From: JAKLQR01 sp963753165
GTDB taxonomy: Bacteria; Nitrospirota; Thermodesulfovibrionia; Thermodesulfovibrionales; SM23-35
Length of the DNA: 13,675 nucleotides
Reading direction: 5' to 3'
Assembly (NCBI GenBank): GCA_963753165.1
Contig: CAVWBP010000036.1
Coordinates: 1-13,675 of the forward strand
This document shows positions 1-6,448 of the stretch, piece after piece. Made by a program: the position numbers and the translations under genes. Numbering within the stretch: the stretch's first letter is position 1; every line of letters begins with the position of its first letter. Below the pieces are notes generated by a model. It was not told the DNA's origin. It saw nothing but the letters and a program-made list of their open reading frames with translations, and ran no database searches.

Positions 1-4
1 TTCC

Positions 5-33
5 TTGACATGTTTCGGTTGATGAGCTGTTAT
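5..33 (+). promoter_or_regulatory. Candidate sigma70 promoter of the helicase gene
   Basis: A perfect -35 hexamer TTGACA (5-10) is followed after exactly 17 nt by TGTTAT (28-33), which matches 4 of 6 bases of the -10 consensus. Transcription would start near 40, leaving a leader of about 80 nt before the ATG at 122. The -10 overlaps the left inner arm of the dyad at 12-70, and the predicted start lies on its centre (41). Promoter activity is inferred from sequence only. Confidence 0.5.
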
Positions 34-70
34 TGTTAGTAATTTACAATAACTGTATCAGGACCGAAAC
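12..70. repeat. Concentric two-tier inverted repeat over the promoter
   Basis: Outer arms GTTTCGGT (12-19) and ACCGAAAC (63-70) are perfect 8-bp reverse complements. Inner arms GTTATTGT (29-36) and ACAATAAC (46-53) are also perfect 8-bp reverse complements. Both pairs are centred on base 41, so they form one 59-bp dyad with a mostly unpaired middle tier (20-28 and 54-62). The dyad overlaps the candidate -10 and start site, so a two-site operator is possible. If transcription enters from upstream, it could instead be an RNA stem with an internal loop. There is no T-run, so it is not a standard intrinsic terminator. Confidence 0.6.
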
Positions 71-111
71 TAGTCTTTGTACTCCCATGCACCACATTTT
101 CCCCCGAACAG

Positions 112-118
112 AAGGAGG
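112..118 (+). promoter_or_regulatory. Strong ribosome binding site of the helicase
   Basis: AAGGAGG, followed by TTT and the ATG at 122, is a near-perfect match to the anti-Shine-Dalgarno sequence. It fixes the helicase start at 122 rather than at the ATGs at 77 or 138. Confidence 0.75.
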
Positions 119-121
119 TTT

Positions 122-1521
122 ATGAAAGATAAGACGTTTGAGCTTCACCCTCGATTGCGGCCGGCGTTACACGCACTCGCTATCGTACGCCAACCCCGAT
201 CCAGATCAAGGCTATCCCACCGGTACTCAGCGGACGGGACGTCATGGGGCTTGCGCAGACAGGTACCGGCAAGACGGCGGCCTTTCTGCTGCCGATACTG
301 GAACGGCTGATAAACGAGACCTCGCAGTGGATGGGTACGCGCTCTGATTATGGCGCGAACGCGGGAACTGGCAGACAGATAAATTCCTCTATTATCGATC
401 TCGGACGCCGAACGCAATTCGGAGCACCTCGATCTACGGCCGCGTGAGCATAATCCCCAGATAAAAAAGACCTCGCTCCGGTGTGGAAATGTCGTTGCAT
501 GTCCGGGCCGGCTTCTTGATCATATCAATCAACGCACTATCAGCCTGTCGCATGTGGAGGTGCTTGTGCTCGATGAAGCTGACAGGATGTTCGACATGGG
601 ATTCCTGCCTGATACCGGAAGATCATAAGGTGCTCCTTCCTCCAGCGCCAGACACTCTGTTCTCCGCAACCATGCCCGATGATATCCGCAAGCTGACACA
701 GGAAGTACTCCGCGACCCGATTACCGTGCAGGGTGGGGCATATAGCGCCTGTGCATACGGTGTCGCATGCGCTTTATCCTATGAGACCAGCACCTGCGAG
801 ACCGCGCTTCTCATGAAACTGTTGCATCAAACGGATATCAGGGTCGGTCCTGATATTCACGCGCACGAAGCACAGGGCGAAGCGCGTAGGGGAGCAGTTG
901 GAAAAGGCCGGATACCGTGCAGCGTCATTGCAGGGGAACCTGTCGCAGAACAGACGTCAGGCTGCGCTTGACGGGTTTCGTGAAGGCGCTTGCAGGTCCT
1001 CGTTGCAACAGATATTGCTGCACTCGGAATCGATGTCTCAAACATTTCACACGTCATAAAACTCGGTATCCCGGACACGGTAGACGCATATACCCACCGC
1101 ATCGGAAGGACGGGACGCGCCGAACATACGGGCCATGCCTTTACCTTCATCACCCGTGAGACGAGGACACCGTCCGCAGCATCGAGCGCGTCTCGGATGA
1201 AGAATACAGAGACATATGCTGGAAGGATTCGATTACAGAAATTCGCTCCTGTACGCGAATAAAGAGTTTGCCCGTCCGCAGCGCGAGCCACAGCGCCGCA
1301 AGACCGAGAGGCCTGAGCAGGCCAGTCCTTCTGCAGAAACCGCTTATCGGAAAAGTGCGCACATAACCGGACTTTTCCGAAGTCCCTACAGAACGCTTGC
1401 TCACCGAAATGCTCCGGAGGTCACCCACGGTCGGCAGCCCGAACGGAGCAAGGCTCACAAAACGGGAGACATACAGAGCATCGCAGGAGCTGAGCAGCAG
1501 GCAGTAAAAGGAGCAGGGTAA
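122..1521 (+). pseudogene. rhlE: RhlE-type DEAD-box ATP-dependent RNA helicase, broken by many frameshifts
   Basis: An intact version would unwind RNA duplexes in the cytoplasm during ribosome assembly, RNA decay or cold adaptation. The helicase can be read only by changing frame about 13 times. Visible in order are: N-terminus FELHPRL; Q-motif region PTPIQIKAIPP (about 190-222); Walker A AQTGTGKT (about 253-276); motif Ia as ARTREL (usual APTREL, about 353-370); SIIPQIKK region (about 447-470); PGRLLDHI (503-526); DEAD (572-583); SAT (663-671); VLIFTRTK (847-870); QGNLSQNRRQAALDGF (about 931-978); ATDIAALGID (R to L in the usual ARGID, about 1002-1031); and HRIGRTGRA (about 1097-1123). A basic tail follows in the frame that closes at 1521. 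Most frame changes equal the loss of one base. The order and wording match the RhlE subfamily closely. Recent decay or sequencing error are both possible. Confidence 0.85.
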
Positions 1522-1993
1522 TGGGAGGGAGGAAGTCGCTCTGATATATCGGCCGGGACTTCGTGTTTCGATCGTATTGAAGAAAGACCAGCGGACACGG
1601 AAAGCTCACCGAAGGAATTGTGAAGATATCCTCACAAATTGTCCGTCACACCCCCATGGCATAAGGTCCGGCTCCAAACCGGAGAAGTAGGCAGGGTAAA
1701 AGAGACTTGCTTGAAGATTGATCCGAAATTTATAGAAATTGCAGTAAAAAATATCATTTGAAATCGAATCTAATTCTTTGTCGATTTTCTCTGGGGCTTT
1801 ACCGATGACATCGTCATACGCCTGGCACCCTTTCTTATAGGTTTTTTCATTTTTGCGAGATACAGGAAACGGACATAACCTGGAAATCTTATTTTCCCTC
1901 CTATCCAATATGCTTTTTTTGTGCTACTGTTTATTCCATGAAGTTCTGATGCAATACAGTGAAAGTTATCTCATGCAAAAATAAGGAGCAATT
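1522..1993. other. Gene-poor stretch between helicase and RHH gene
   Basis: I recognise no gene here. The longest open frame is on the minus strand (1908 to 1606, about 100 codons, TTG start). It has no family resemblance that I can name, and an AGGAGG falls inside its first codons rather than ahead of them, so I do not call it. The right half (1690-1993) is AT-rich and should hold the promoter of the gene at 1994, but I see no convincing -35/-10 pair. A weak hairpin TCCGG/CCGGA (1667-1671 and 1679-1683) has no T-run. Confidence 0.5.
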
Positions 1994-2191
1994 ATGGCAA
2001 AATACACCGCGCCCATTGACGAGGACACCAGGCAAAGGATTCTTGCGCTTCCGAGAGGCATACACTTTCCGGAATTTATACGAAAGGCAATCTCTGTTTT
2101 TGTCGAGGAGCTTGAGAAGAACCCCGACCTGAAACCGGAGAATTTCGTCATCACGGTAACTGCAAGAAAAGATAGATCAGAGAGAAACTAA
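1994..2191 (+). CDS. Small ribbon-helix-helix-like protein (65 aa)
   Basis: The start is well supported: AAGGAG (1983-1988) lies 5 nt before the ATG. The protein opens with a short strand (KYTAPI), then IDEDTRQRILAL, a turn (PRGIHF) and a helix PEFIRKAISVFVEELEK. This is the strand-helix-turn-helix layout of Arc/MetJ/CopG-type DNA-binding proteins, in which SEFIREAI-like helices are common. A short hydrophilic tail follows. If the assignment is right it would act as a dimer that binds DNA through a two-stranded sheet. No toxin gene adjoins it, so a toxin-antitoxin role is not supported. It lies 66 bp ahead of the methyltransferase on the same strand and could regulate that cluster; this is inference. 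The family call rests on pattern only. Confidence 0.6.
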   Translation: MAKYTAPIDEDTRQRILALPRGIHFPEFIRKAISVFVEELEKNPDLKPENFVITVTARKDRSERN

Positions 2192-2257
2192 ATATCGGTT
2201 GCGAAAGGTGAGGGGCATAATTGCTTCCTACCCTGTATGGAACATCCGGATAACGAT

Positions 2258-3416
2258 ATGAAAAAAAGCAGAATTCTGATTACCTGTGCAAAAGGGATTG
2301 TCCCTTATCTGAGAGAGGAACTGCTTCAGATGGGTTTTCCGGTGCTCTCTGAAACCGTTGCAGGTGTGGCGACTGAGGGTACACTGGACGATACCTGCCG
2401 CCTTAATCTCTTCCTCCGGACAGGACACCGGGTGCTCTTCCTCATCAGGGAATTCACTGCAGAAGACGCTGAGCTGCTCTATGAAGAATTGTCGAAGATA
2501 GCCTGGGAAGAATACATCGCAGAGGATGGATATGTCTGTGTCACCTCCAGCGTGGATAATCCGAATATCAGGGACTCACGCTATGCAAATGTAAAGTGCA
2601 AGGATGCAATTGTCGACAGGATAAGGGAAAAATGCGGACAGCGTCCTGATTCAGGTCCTCAGCAGGACAGAGCAGTGGTTAGTCTTTATTGGAAGGATGA
2701 GCACTGTTCTGTATATTTTGATACCTCAGGAGAGCCTCTCTCCCGACGGGGGTACAGAAAAATCCCTATGTCTGCGCCGATGCAGGAGACACTTGCTGCT
2801 GCGATTATCATGGCTGCAGGATGGAGTGGCGCAGGGCATTGCATTAACCCTATGTGCGGCAGCGGTACTCTGGCTATTGAGGCTGCCCTCACAGCCCTCA
2901 ACCGTGCTTCAGGGATACTGCGTAACAACTTCGGATTCATGCACCTTAAGGGATTCGATAAACCGAAGTGGAACGATCTGCGTGCAGAGGCAAAAAGAGA
3001 GGTAAAAAGCAGGCTGGATCGCCGGATCATTGCCACCGATATCAGCAGGCAGGCGGTTGAAGCGGCAAGAAAGAATGCTGCTACGGCAGGCGTCGAACAT
3101 CTTATCGAATTTGCCGTGTGCGATTATGGCGAGACTGAGGTTCCGGACGGATCGGAATTGTGGTCATCAATCCGGAGTACGGAGAAAGAATGGGGGAGAT
3201 CAAAGAACTTGAAAGTGTATACAGGGGATCGGCGATTTCTTCAAGCAGAAGTGCAGGGGGTATACAGGATATCTCTTCACGGGAAACCTCGACCTTGCAA
3301 AGAAGGTTGGATTAAAAGCGAAACGAAAAATCCCTTTTTTCAACAGTCCGATAGAATGCAGACTCCTTGAGTTTGAGTTGTACGAGGGAAGCAGGAAAGA
3401 TTCTGCCGGAAACTGA
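2258..3416 (+). CDS. THUMP-domain class I RNA methyltransferase (RlmL/YpsC-like), two frameshifts
   Basis: The family transfers methyl from S-adenosylmethionine to guanine N2 in rRNA. Start ATG 2258 begins KKSRILITC, the usual family opening; an in-frame ATG at 2237 has no ribosome site. The N-terminal THUMP region covers residues about 1-155. The hallmark LSRRGYR is at 161-167, followed by AP and ETLAAA. SAM motif I NPMCGSGT is at 197-204 and the acidic motif II residue is D261. The frame breaks twice. Near 3152-3156 TCGGAATT appears to lack one G, after which motif IV reads NPEYGER (reconstructed 305-311, NPPY in most relatives). At 3223-3228 AGGGGATC again lacks one G. Correcting both gives a 386-aa protein ending at the TGA at 3414-3416, the normal family length. 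As written, the uninterrupted frame runs on to 3370 with a nonsense tail and loses motif IV. The kinase gene follows after 19 bp. Confidence 0.85.
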
Positions 3417-3423
3417 GCGTATG

Positions 3424-3430
3424 AAGGAGG
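3424..3430 (+). promoter_or_regulatory. Ribosome binding site fixing the kinase start
   Basis: AAGGAGG followed by 5 nt and the ATG at 3436. It favours 3436 over the in-frame ATG at 3421, which lies inside the site, and over 3367, which lies inside the methyltransferase tail. Confidence 0.65.
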
Positions 3431-3435
3431 AGGTC

Positions 3436-4433
3436 ATGAAGGAAGTCGATCAGGCCGAACAGAAGCAGTTCAGCCTGGATGAAATCAAAGAAAGGGTCTC
3501 TCGCTGTCTCGGGCCTGACCGGGTGCAGAAACGATACAATATCATCACCGACACCACCGATTTCTTCAGGGTTGATTACGATGACGTAGTGATCCTCGGA
3601 AACAAACCGTATCTGATCAGAAACAACGAGCGGGAAGGCCGTTTCGGAATCGACGAACAGCAGAAGTTCTGGGTCAAGCGCGCGAGGACCTTTCCGACGG
3701 CAGTGTAAAGATCATTAAGCTTGTCTTCCATGAGCGCTTTCAGGCGAAAGTCGGAGATATCGTGTTCGAATGTTTCAGAAGCCCCAAAAAGAGGGGAGAA
3801 TCCTTGACCTCACAAAAGGTCATTCCCGCTTCATGCAGGGTTTTTCGCTCACGGACTCATCGAACAACCTGATAAGGGTCATTGACTTTGTTAAGGGAAA
3901 GACGCTCGCCGATGCGGTCTTGAACTTTGGCAGAGACCACGAGGATTATTTCTCCAATCATTTCCCGTCGATATTCGAAGAATATATAGAACTGGTTGAG
4001 GCGATACGGTTTCTCCATCAAAAGGGAGAAAAACACGGTGATATCAGACGGGACCATATCATCAAGGAAGAGGGAACAGGAAACAGCCGCTGGATCGATT
4101 TCGATTTCAATTACCTGCACAAGGAGAATATGTTCGGCTATGACCTTTTCGGGTTGGGGAATATTCTTGTATACCTTACGGGGCGCGGAGATGTGACAGT
4201 CCAGCAGCTCAGGGATGTCCGGTTCCCCGTTATTCGGCCGGTTGACGTCGTCTGACATGAACATTATATTCAATAACAGGATGGTAAACCTGAAGAAAGT
4301 GTATCCCTATATTCCTGATGCACTGAATTTTATCCTGCTCCATTTTTCTTCGGGCGCAAACGTATTCTATGAGAATACGGACCAGCTCCTTCATGACCTT
4401 TATGCAGCGAAGGAGCAGCTGAAAAGCATGTAA
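3436..4433 (+). CDS. Atypical protein-kinase-fold protein, split by three frameshifts
   Basis: Read through three frame changes, the gene codes for about 332 residues. One base is lost near 3682 (KFWVKRA then EDLSDGS), another near 3783-3795 (SPKK then EGRILDL), and one is gained near 4236-4256. The summed length becomes divisible by three, which supports the reconstruction. Kinase-like landmarks are REGRFGID (about 66-73), lysine-bearing strands FWVKRA and KIIKLVF, a hinge-like DFVKGKTLAD (151-160), the catalytic loop HGDIRRDHII (201-210, base D203) and a metal-site IDFDF (221-225) in place of DFG. The usual loop Asn is His (H208), as in lipopolysaccharide kinases of the WaaP/KdkA type. The C-terminal part YIPDALNFILLHF looks helical. 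It sits between the RNA methyltransferase and a universal stress protein gene. Substrate unknown; a signalling or stress role is inferred from the neighbour. Confidence 0.7.
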
Positions 4434-4443
4434 CCTTAAGAAT

Positions 4444-4452
4444 GAGGGGTGG
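4444..4452 (+). promoter_or_regulatory. Ribosome binding site fixing the USP start
   Basis: GAGGGGTGG, followed by 7 nt and the ATG at 4460. The alternative in-frame ATG at 4442 overlaps this site and has no site of its own. Confidence 0.55.
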
Positions 4453-4459
4453 ACAGAGT

Positions 4460-4927
4460 ATGGAATCAAAAAAAGCACATAACCGAAATATCCTTATTGC
4501 AGTCGACGAATCAGAAAATGCAACCAGGGCAGTATCCTATGTCAGGGACCTCCTTAACGGGCTGCCGGGATTCCGGATCAACATTGTCACCATCATCCCT
4601 GAACCGTCGGAAGATTATTTCCAGTCAGAGAGTGAACAAACTGAATGGATGAAAGAAAAGAAAGCCTTATCACGCAGCATTGTTGAAGGGCACCGCAGAT
4701 TACTTACAGACGCAGGATTCAGCGAAGGAGATGTCAATGCGGAGGTGGTAATCAAGACATGCCCCTCGATTGCTGAATGCATTCTTGTCGAGCAGGAAAA
4801 ACTCGAATGCGGAGCTGTGGTTATCGGCCGCCGGGGCATTTCCAAGAAGGAGGAATTCATTTTCGGGAGCACCTCAAGCAAGATCCTCCATACTGCCAAA
4901 GACTGCGCAGTTTGGGTCATCGAATAA
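4460..4927 (+). CDS. Universal stress protein, UspA family, ATP-binding type
   Basis: A 155-aa single-domain USP. Strand 1 reads NILIAVDESE with the conserved Asp at 16. The nucleotide-binding signature G-2x-G-9x-G-S is complete: G123, G126, G136, S137, within IGRRG to FGSTSS. The protein ends in the usual final strand AVWVIE. USPs are cytoplasmic dimers that help cells survive starvation, oxidative or energy stress; those with this signature bind ATP. The gene starts 26 bp after the kinase-like gene and is probably co-transcribed with it. That pairing suggests a phosphorylation or nucleotide-sensing link, but nothing in the sequence proves it. The frame is intact, in contrast to its upstream neighbours. 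No clear intrinsic terminator follows. Confidence 0.93.
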   Translation: MESKKAHNRNILIAVDESENATRAVSYVRDLLNGLPGFRINIVTIIPEPSEDYFQSESEQTEWMKEKKALSRSIVEGHRRLLTDAGFSEGDVNAEVVIKTCPSIAECILVEQEKLECGAVVIGRRGISKKEEFIFGSTSSKILHTAKDCAVWVIE

Positions 4928-5026
4928 GTTGCTTCTCAGCATTCAGATTGCGTGACCCGTATAGGGAAGGCATATGCAGCGGATGAATACCCATCGGCCC
5001 ATACTTTGCTTATTTCCGGCAACCGC

Positions 5027-5055
5027 TTTATTTCTCCTGGAAGAATTCATATAAT
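5027..5055 (+). promoter_or_regulatory. Candidate promoter of the membrane sensor gene
   Basis: A perfect -10 TATAAT (5050-5055) has a weak -35, TTTATT (5027-5032, 3 of 6 bases), at 17-nt spacing. Transcription would start near 5062, about 23 nt before the chosen ATG and just ahead of the ribosome site. This suggests the sensor gene is transcribed separately from the USP gene 157 bp upstream. Confidence 0.45.
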
Positions 5056-5072
5056 TGAGATAAATGCCCAAT

Positions 5073-5080
5073 AGGGAGGA
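5073..5080 (+). promoter_or_regulatory. Ribosome binding site fixing the sensor start
   Basis: AGGGAGGA followed by TAGC and the ATG at 5085. The in-frame ATG at 5064 has no such site and would add seven residues ahead of the Lys-rich N-terminus. Confidence 0.65.
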
Positions 5081-5084
5081 TAGC

Positions 5085-5627
5085 ATGAAAGAAAATAAGG
5101 ATAGCAGGAAAAAGTACTGGTATCTAATAGGGGCTCTGGCAGTATTGGTTTTAATCGTATTCATATGGAAAGGTATAGAGGTCAGGAACATTCAGAAAAA
5201 GATGGCGGAGGAGCGTATCGTCCTGAACGAACATTACCGGAAGGTCATCATAAACAAAAACGAAGAAATGCTCCGCCTCGTAACGATACCATTCGTATGG
5301 ACAGTGAGAAAAGAAATGCTGAGAGAGAACTATGAGCAGATCAATGAGTATTTTGTGCAGTTTATCAAAGAGCAGGATGTGAAACAGATACTCATCGCAA
5401 AACCGGATGGCCTTATCGTGGTTTCTACTGACAAAAAGCTTGAAGGAATGTCATTCGCCTCGCTATATCCTCCTGATCTTCTGGAACAGGACACGGTATT
5501 CGTCAAATTAAATGAAGATGAGACAATATGGGTGGCTGCGCCCATATTAGGGCTTAACGCAAAACTTGGAGTTCTTTTTATGATATACAAACCGAAGCCT
5601 ATGGATAATGTGCCGGCTGCCGAATAA
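5085..5627 (+). CDS. Single-pass membrane protein with Cache/PAS-like sensor domain, no output domain
   Basis: 180 residues. A Lys-rich N-terminus (KENKDSRKK) precedes one hydrophobic segment (about 11-28, YWYLIGALAVLVLIVFIW). The positive-inside rule puts the rest of the protein outside the cytoplasm. A charged, probably helical linker (about 30-90, RNIQKKMAEE onward) leads to a mixed strand/helix unit. That unit has ILIAKPDGLIVVSTDKKLEGM near 103-123 and ends IWVAAPILGLNAKLGVLFMIY. The pattern of a strand, DG turn, strand, then late paired strands is typical of the extracytoplasmic Cache/PAS-like domains of chemoreceptors and sensor kinases. No HAMP, kinase, GGDEF or methyl-accepting domain follows, so it would need a partner to signal or may only bind a ligand. 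I do not recognise a named family; the domain call is moderate. Confidence 0.7.
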   Translation: MKENKDSRKKYWYLIGALAVLVLIVFIWKGIEVRNIQKKMAEERIVLNEHYRKVIINKNEEMLRLVTIPFVWTVRKEMLRENYEQINEYFVQFIKEQDVKQILIAKPDGLIVVSTDKKLEGMSFASLYPPDLLEQDTVFVKLNEDETIWVAAPILGLNAKLGVLFMIYKPKPMDNVPAAE

Positions 5628-5765
5628 TTTCGTCAGGACGGAAAAATCATTTGTTCTCTCACGGAGATTTCTTAAGCACTGTAGTCAGCCGTGTGAGTTA
5701 TTTGGCTTCTGATTACTTCTTCCTCCAGGAAACAAACGCCTTAAAATGTCATTGTCCGGCTTGAC

Positions 5766-5783
5766 TCCCGAATCACGTCGGGA
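5766..5783. repeat. Inverted repeat (6-bp arms)
   Basis: TCCCGA (5766-5771), a 6-nt loop ATCACG, and TCGGGA (5778-5783). It shares its core with the stronger palindrome about 50 bp downstream, suggesting remnants of one repeat family. Confidence 0.55.
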
Positions 5784-5832
5784 CATGCTCCCGAATATAG
5801 CGCATACTGACGAGAAAGAACCGAAGAAGGAT

Positions 5833-5850
5833 TCCCCGACAAGTCGGGGA
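5833..5850. repeat. REP-like perfect palindrome (8-bp arms)
   Basis: TCCCCGAC (5833-5840), AA, then GTCGGGGA (5843-5850). The flanking GGAT on the left gives a GGATTCCCCG...CGGGGA layout like that of intergenic palindromic repeats common in many proteobacterial and Nitrospirota-type genomes. Copy number elsewhere cannot be judged from this window. Confidence 0.6.
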
Positions 5851-5949
5851 CTGCAGCACTGAGATCTTTCATGTTTTTATTTGCCGGAGTACCAGACACC
5901 CCTCAACTCAATACTCTCCATGCAGACATCAGGAAGGAGTCAGGGAGAA

Positions 5950-6279
5950 TCACTGCGGCGCATTATTAGTGTCGACAAGCTTGATATATTCAATCAATTG
6001 TTTAATCTCTTTCTTCTGGTTATAGTTTAAATCAATAAACTCAATACCCATTCCAATTCCCGGTTGTGAATTACTGACTTCTGCCTTCACCGTCAAAGTA
6101 GAAGGGATAGTTACATGAATCAAACTTCCTTTTTCAAGTGGGTGCAGGGTACTAACAAACATGCCATGTTCACATATATTTTGACTATACACTGACTTTT
6201 TGCCGTCTATCAAGATATCTTCCCTGAAGGGATATCGTTCATATTGTCTTCGTTCTTTTTGCTCTTGGTTATCCATCAT
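5950..6279 (-). CDS. PilZ-domain protein, probable c-di-GMP binder
   Basis: A 109-aa stand-alone PilZ domain. The arginine motif RxxxR is present (R11-QYE-R15 in RRQYERYPF). The second motif reads NICEHG (N34, C36, G39), where the family normally has (D/N)xSxxG, so the Ser is replaced by Cys. Later strands (HVTIP, VKAEVS, GMGIEFIDL) and the C-terminal helix QKKEIKQLIEYI complete the fold. PilZ domains bind cyclic di-GMP through these two motifs and control motility, polysaccharide synthesis or gene expression by contacting partners; no partner adjoins this gene. Start ATG 6279 has a second ATG right after it, and the ribosome site is weak (GGAAT upstream). It lies 169 bp beyond the midA stop on the same strand, in AT-richer DNA, so separate transcription is likely. 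Confidence 0.88.
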   Translation of the reverse strand: MMDNQEQKERRQYERYPFREDILIDGKKSVYSQNICEHGMFVSTLHPLEKGSLIHVTIPSTLTVKAEVSNSQPGIGMGIEFIDLNYNQKKEIKQLIEYIKLVDTNNAPQ

Positions 6280-6448
6280 TATTGTGATTCCGGTTAGGAA
6301 TATAAACTATTTTAGCAAATTGCGATTTCCCTGACTACAGGAAGCATGGCAGTCAATATAATTATGAGCAAAAGAGGTGCAAATTCTGTTTATGAGGTTT
6401 GTCGACAGCAATGCTGATCAGAACAATTTATAGAATGCCGGAAACATA

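Larger units (their letters stand above)
5628..5949. other. Convergent intergenic region with palindromic repeats
   Basis: No gene is visible between the convergent sensor and PilZ genes. The stretch holds two hairpins listed separately and the short GTCATTGTCCGGCTTGAC-like segment (about 5747-5764), which resembles one end of dispersed intergenic palindromic units. I see no stem followed by a T-run in either direction, so terminators are not called. Confidence 0.6.

Noticed and set aside
12..70. Integron attC-like recombination site
   Set aside because: attC sites begin with RYYYAAC and end with GTTRRRY. Here the outer arms have the opposite polarity (GTT... left, ...AAC right), and there is no cassette or integrase gene in view.
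20..75. Hammerhead ribozyme look-alike (TTGATGAG ... CGAAAC ... GTC)
   Set aside because: The catalytic C of CTGATGA is T, and the CGAAAC belongs to the outer dyad arm. The stem that would have to lie between the two core pieces leaves about 12 unpaired bases, so the ribozyme fold does not close.
1531..1564. Terminator after the helicase (GAAGTC ... GACTTC)
   Set aside because: Only 6-bp arms with a loop of about 20 nt and no T-run.
1606..1908. 100-codon open frame on the minus strand
   Set aside because: It starts at TTG, has no ribosome site ahead of the start, and shows no resemblance to a family I can name. Kept only as a note in the gene-poor stretch.
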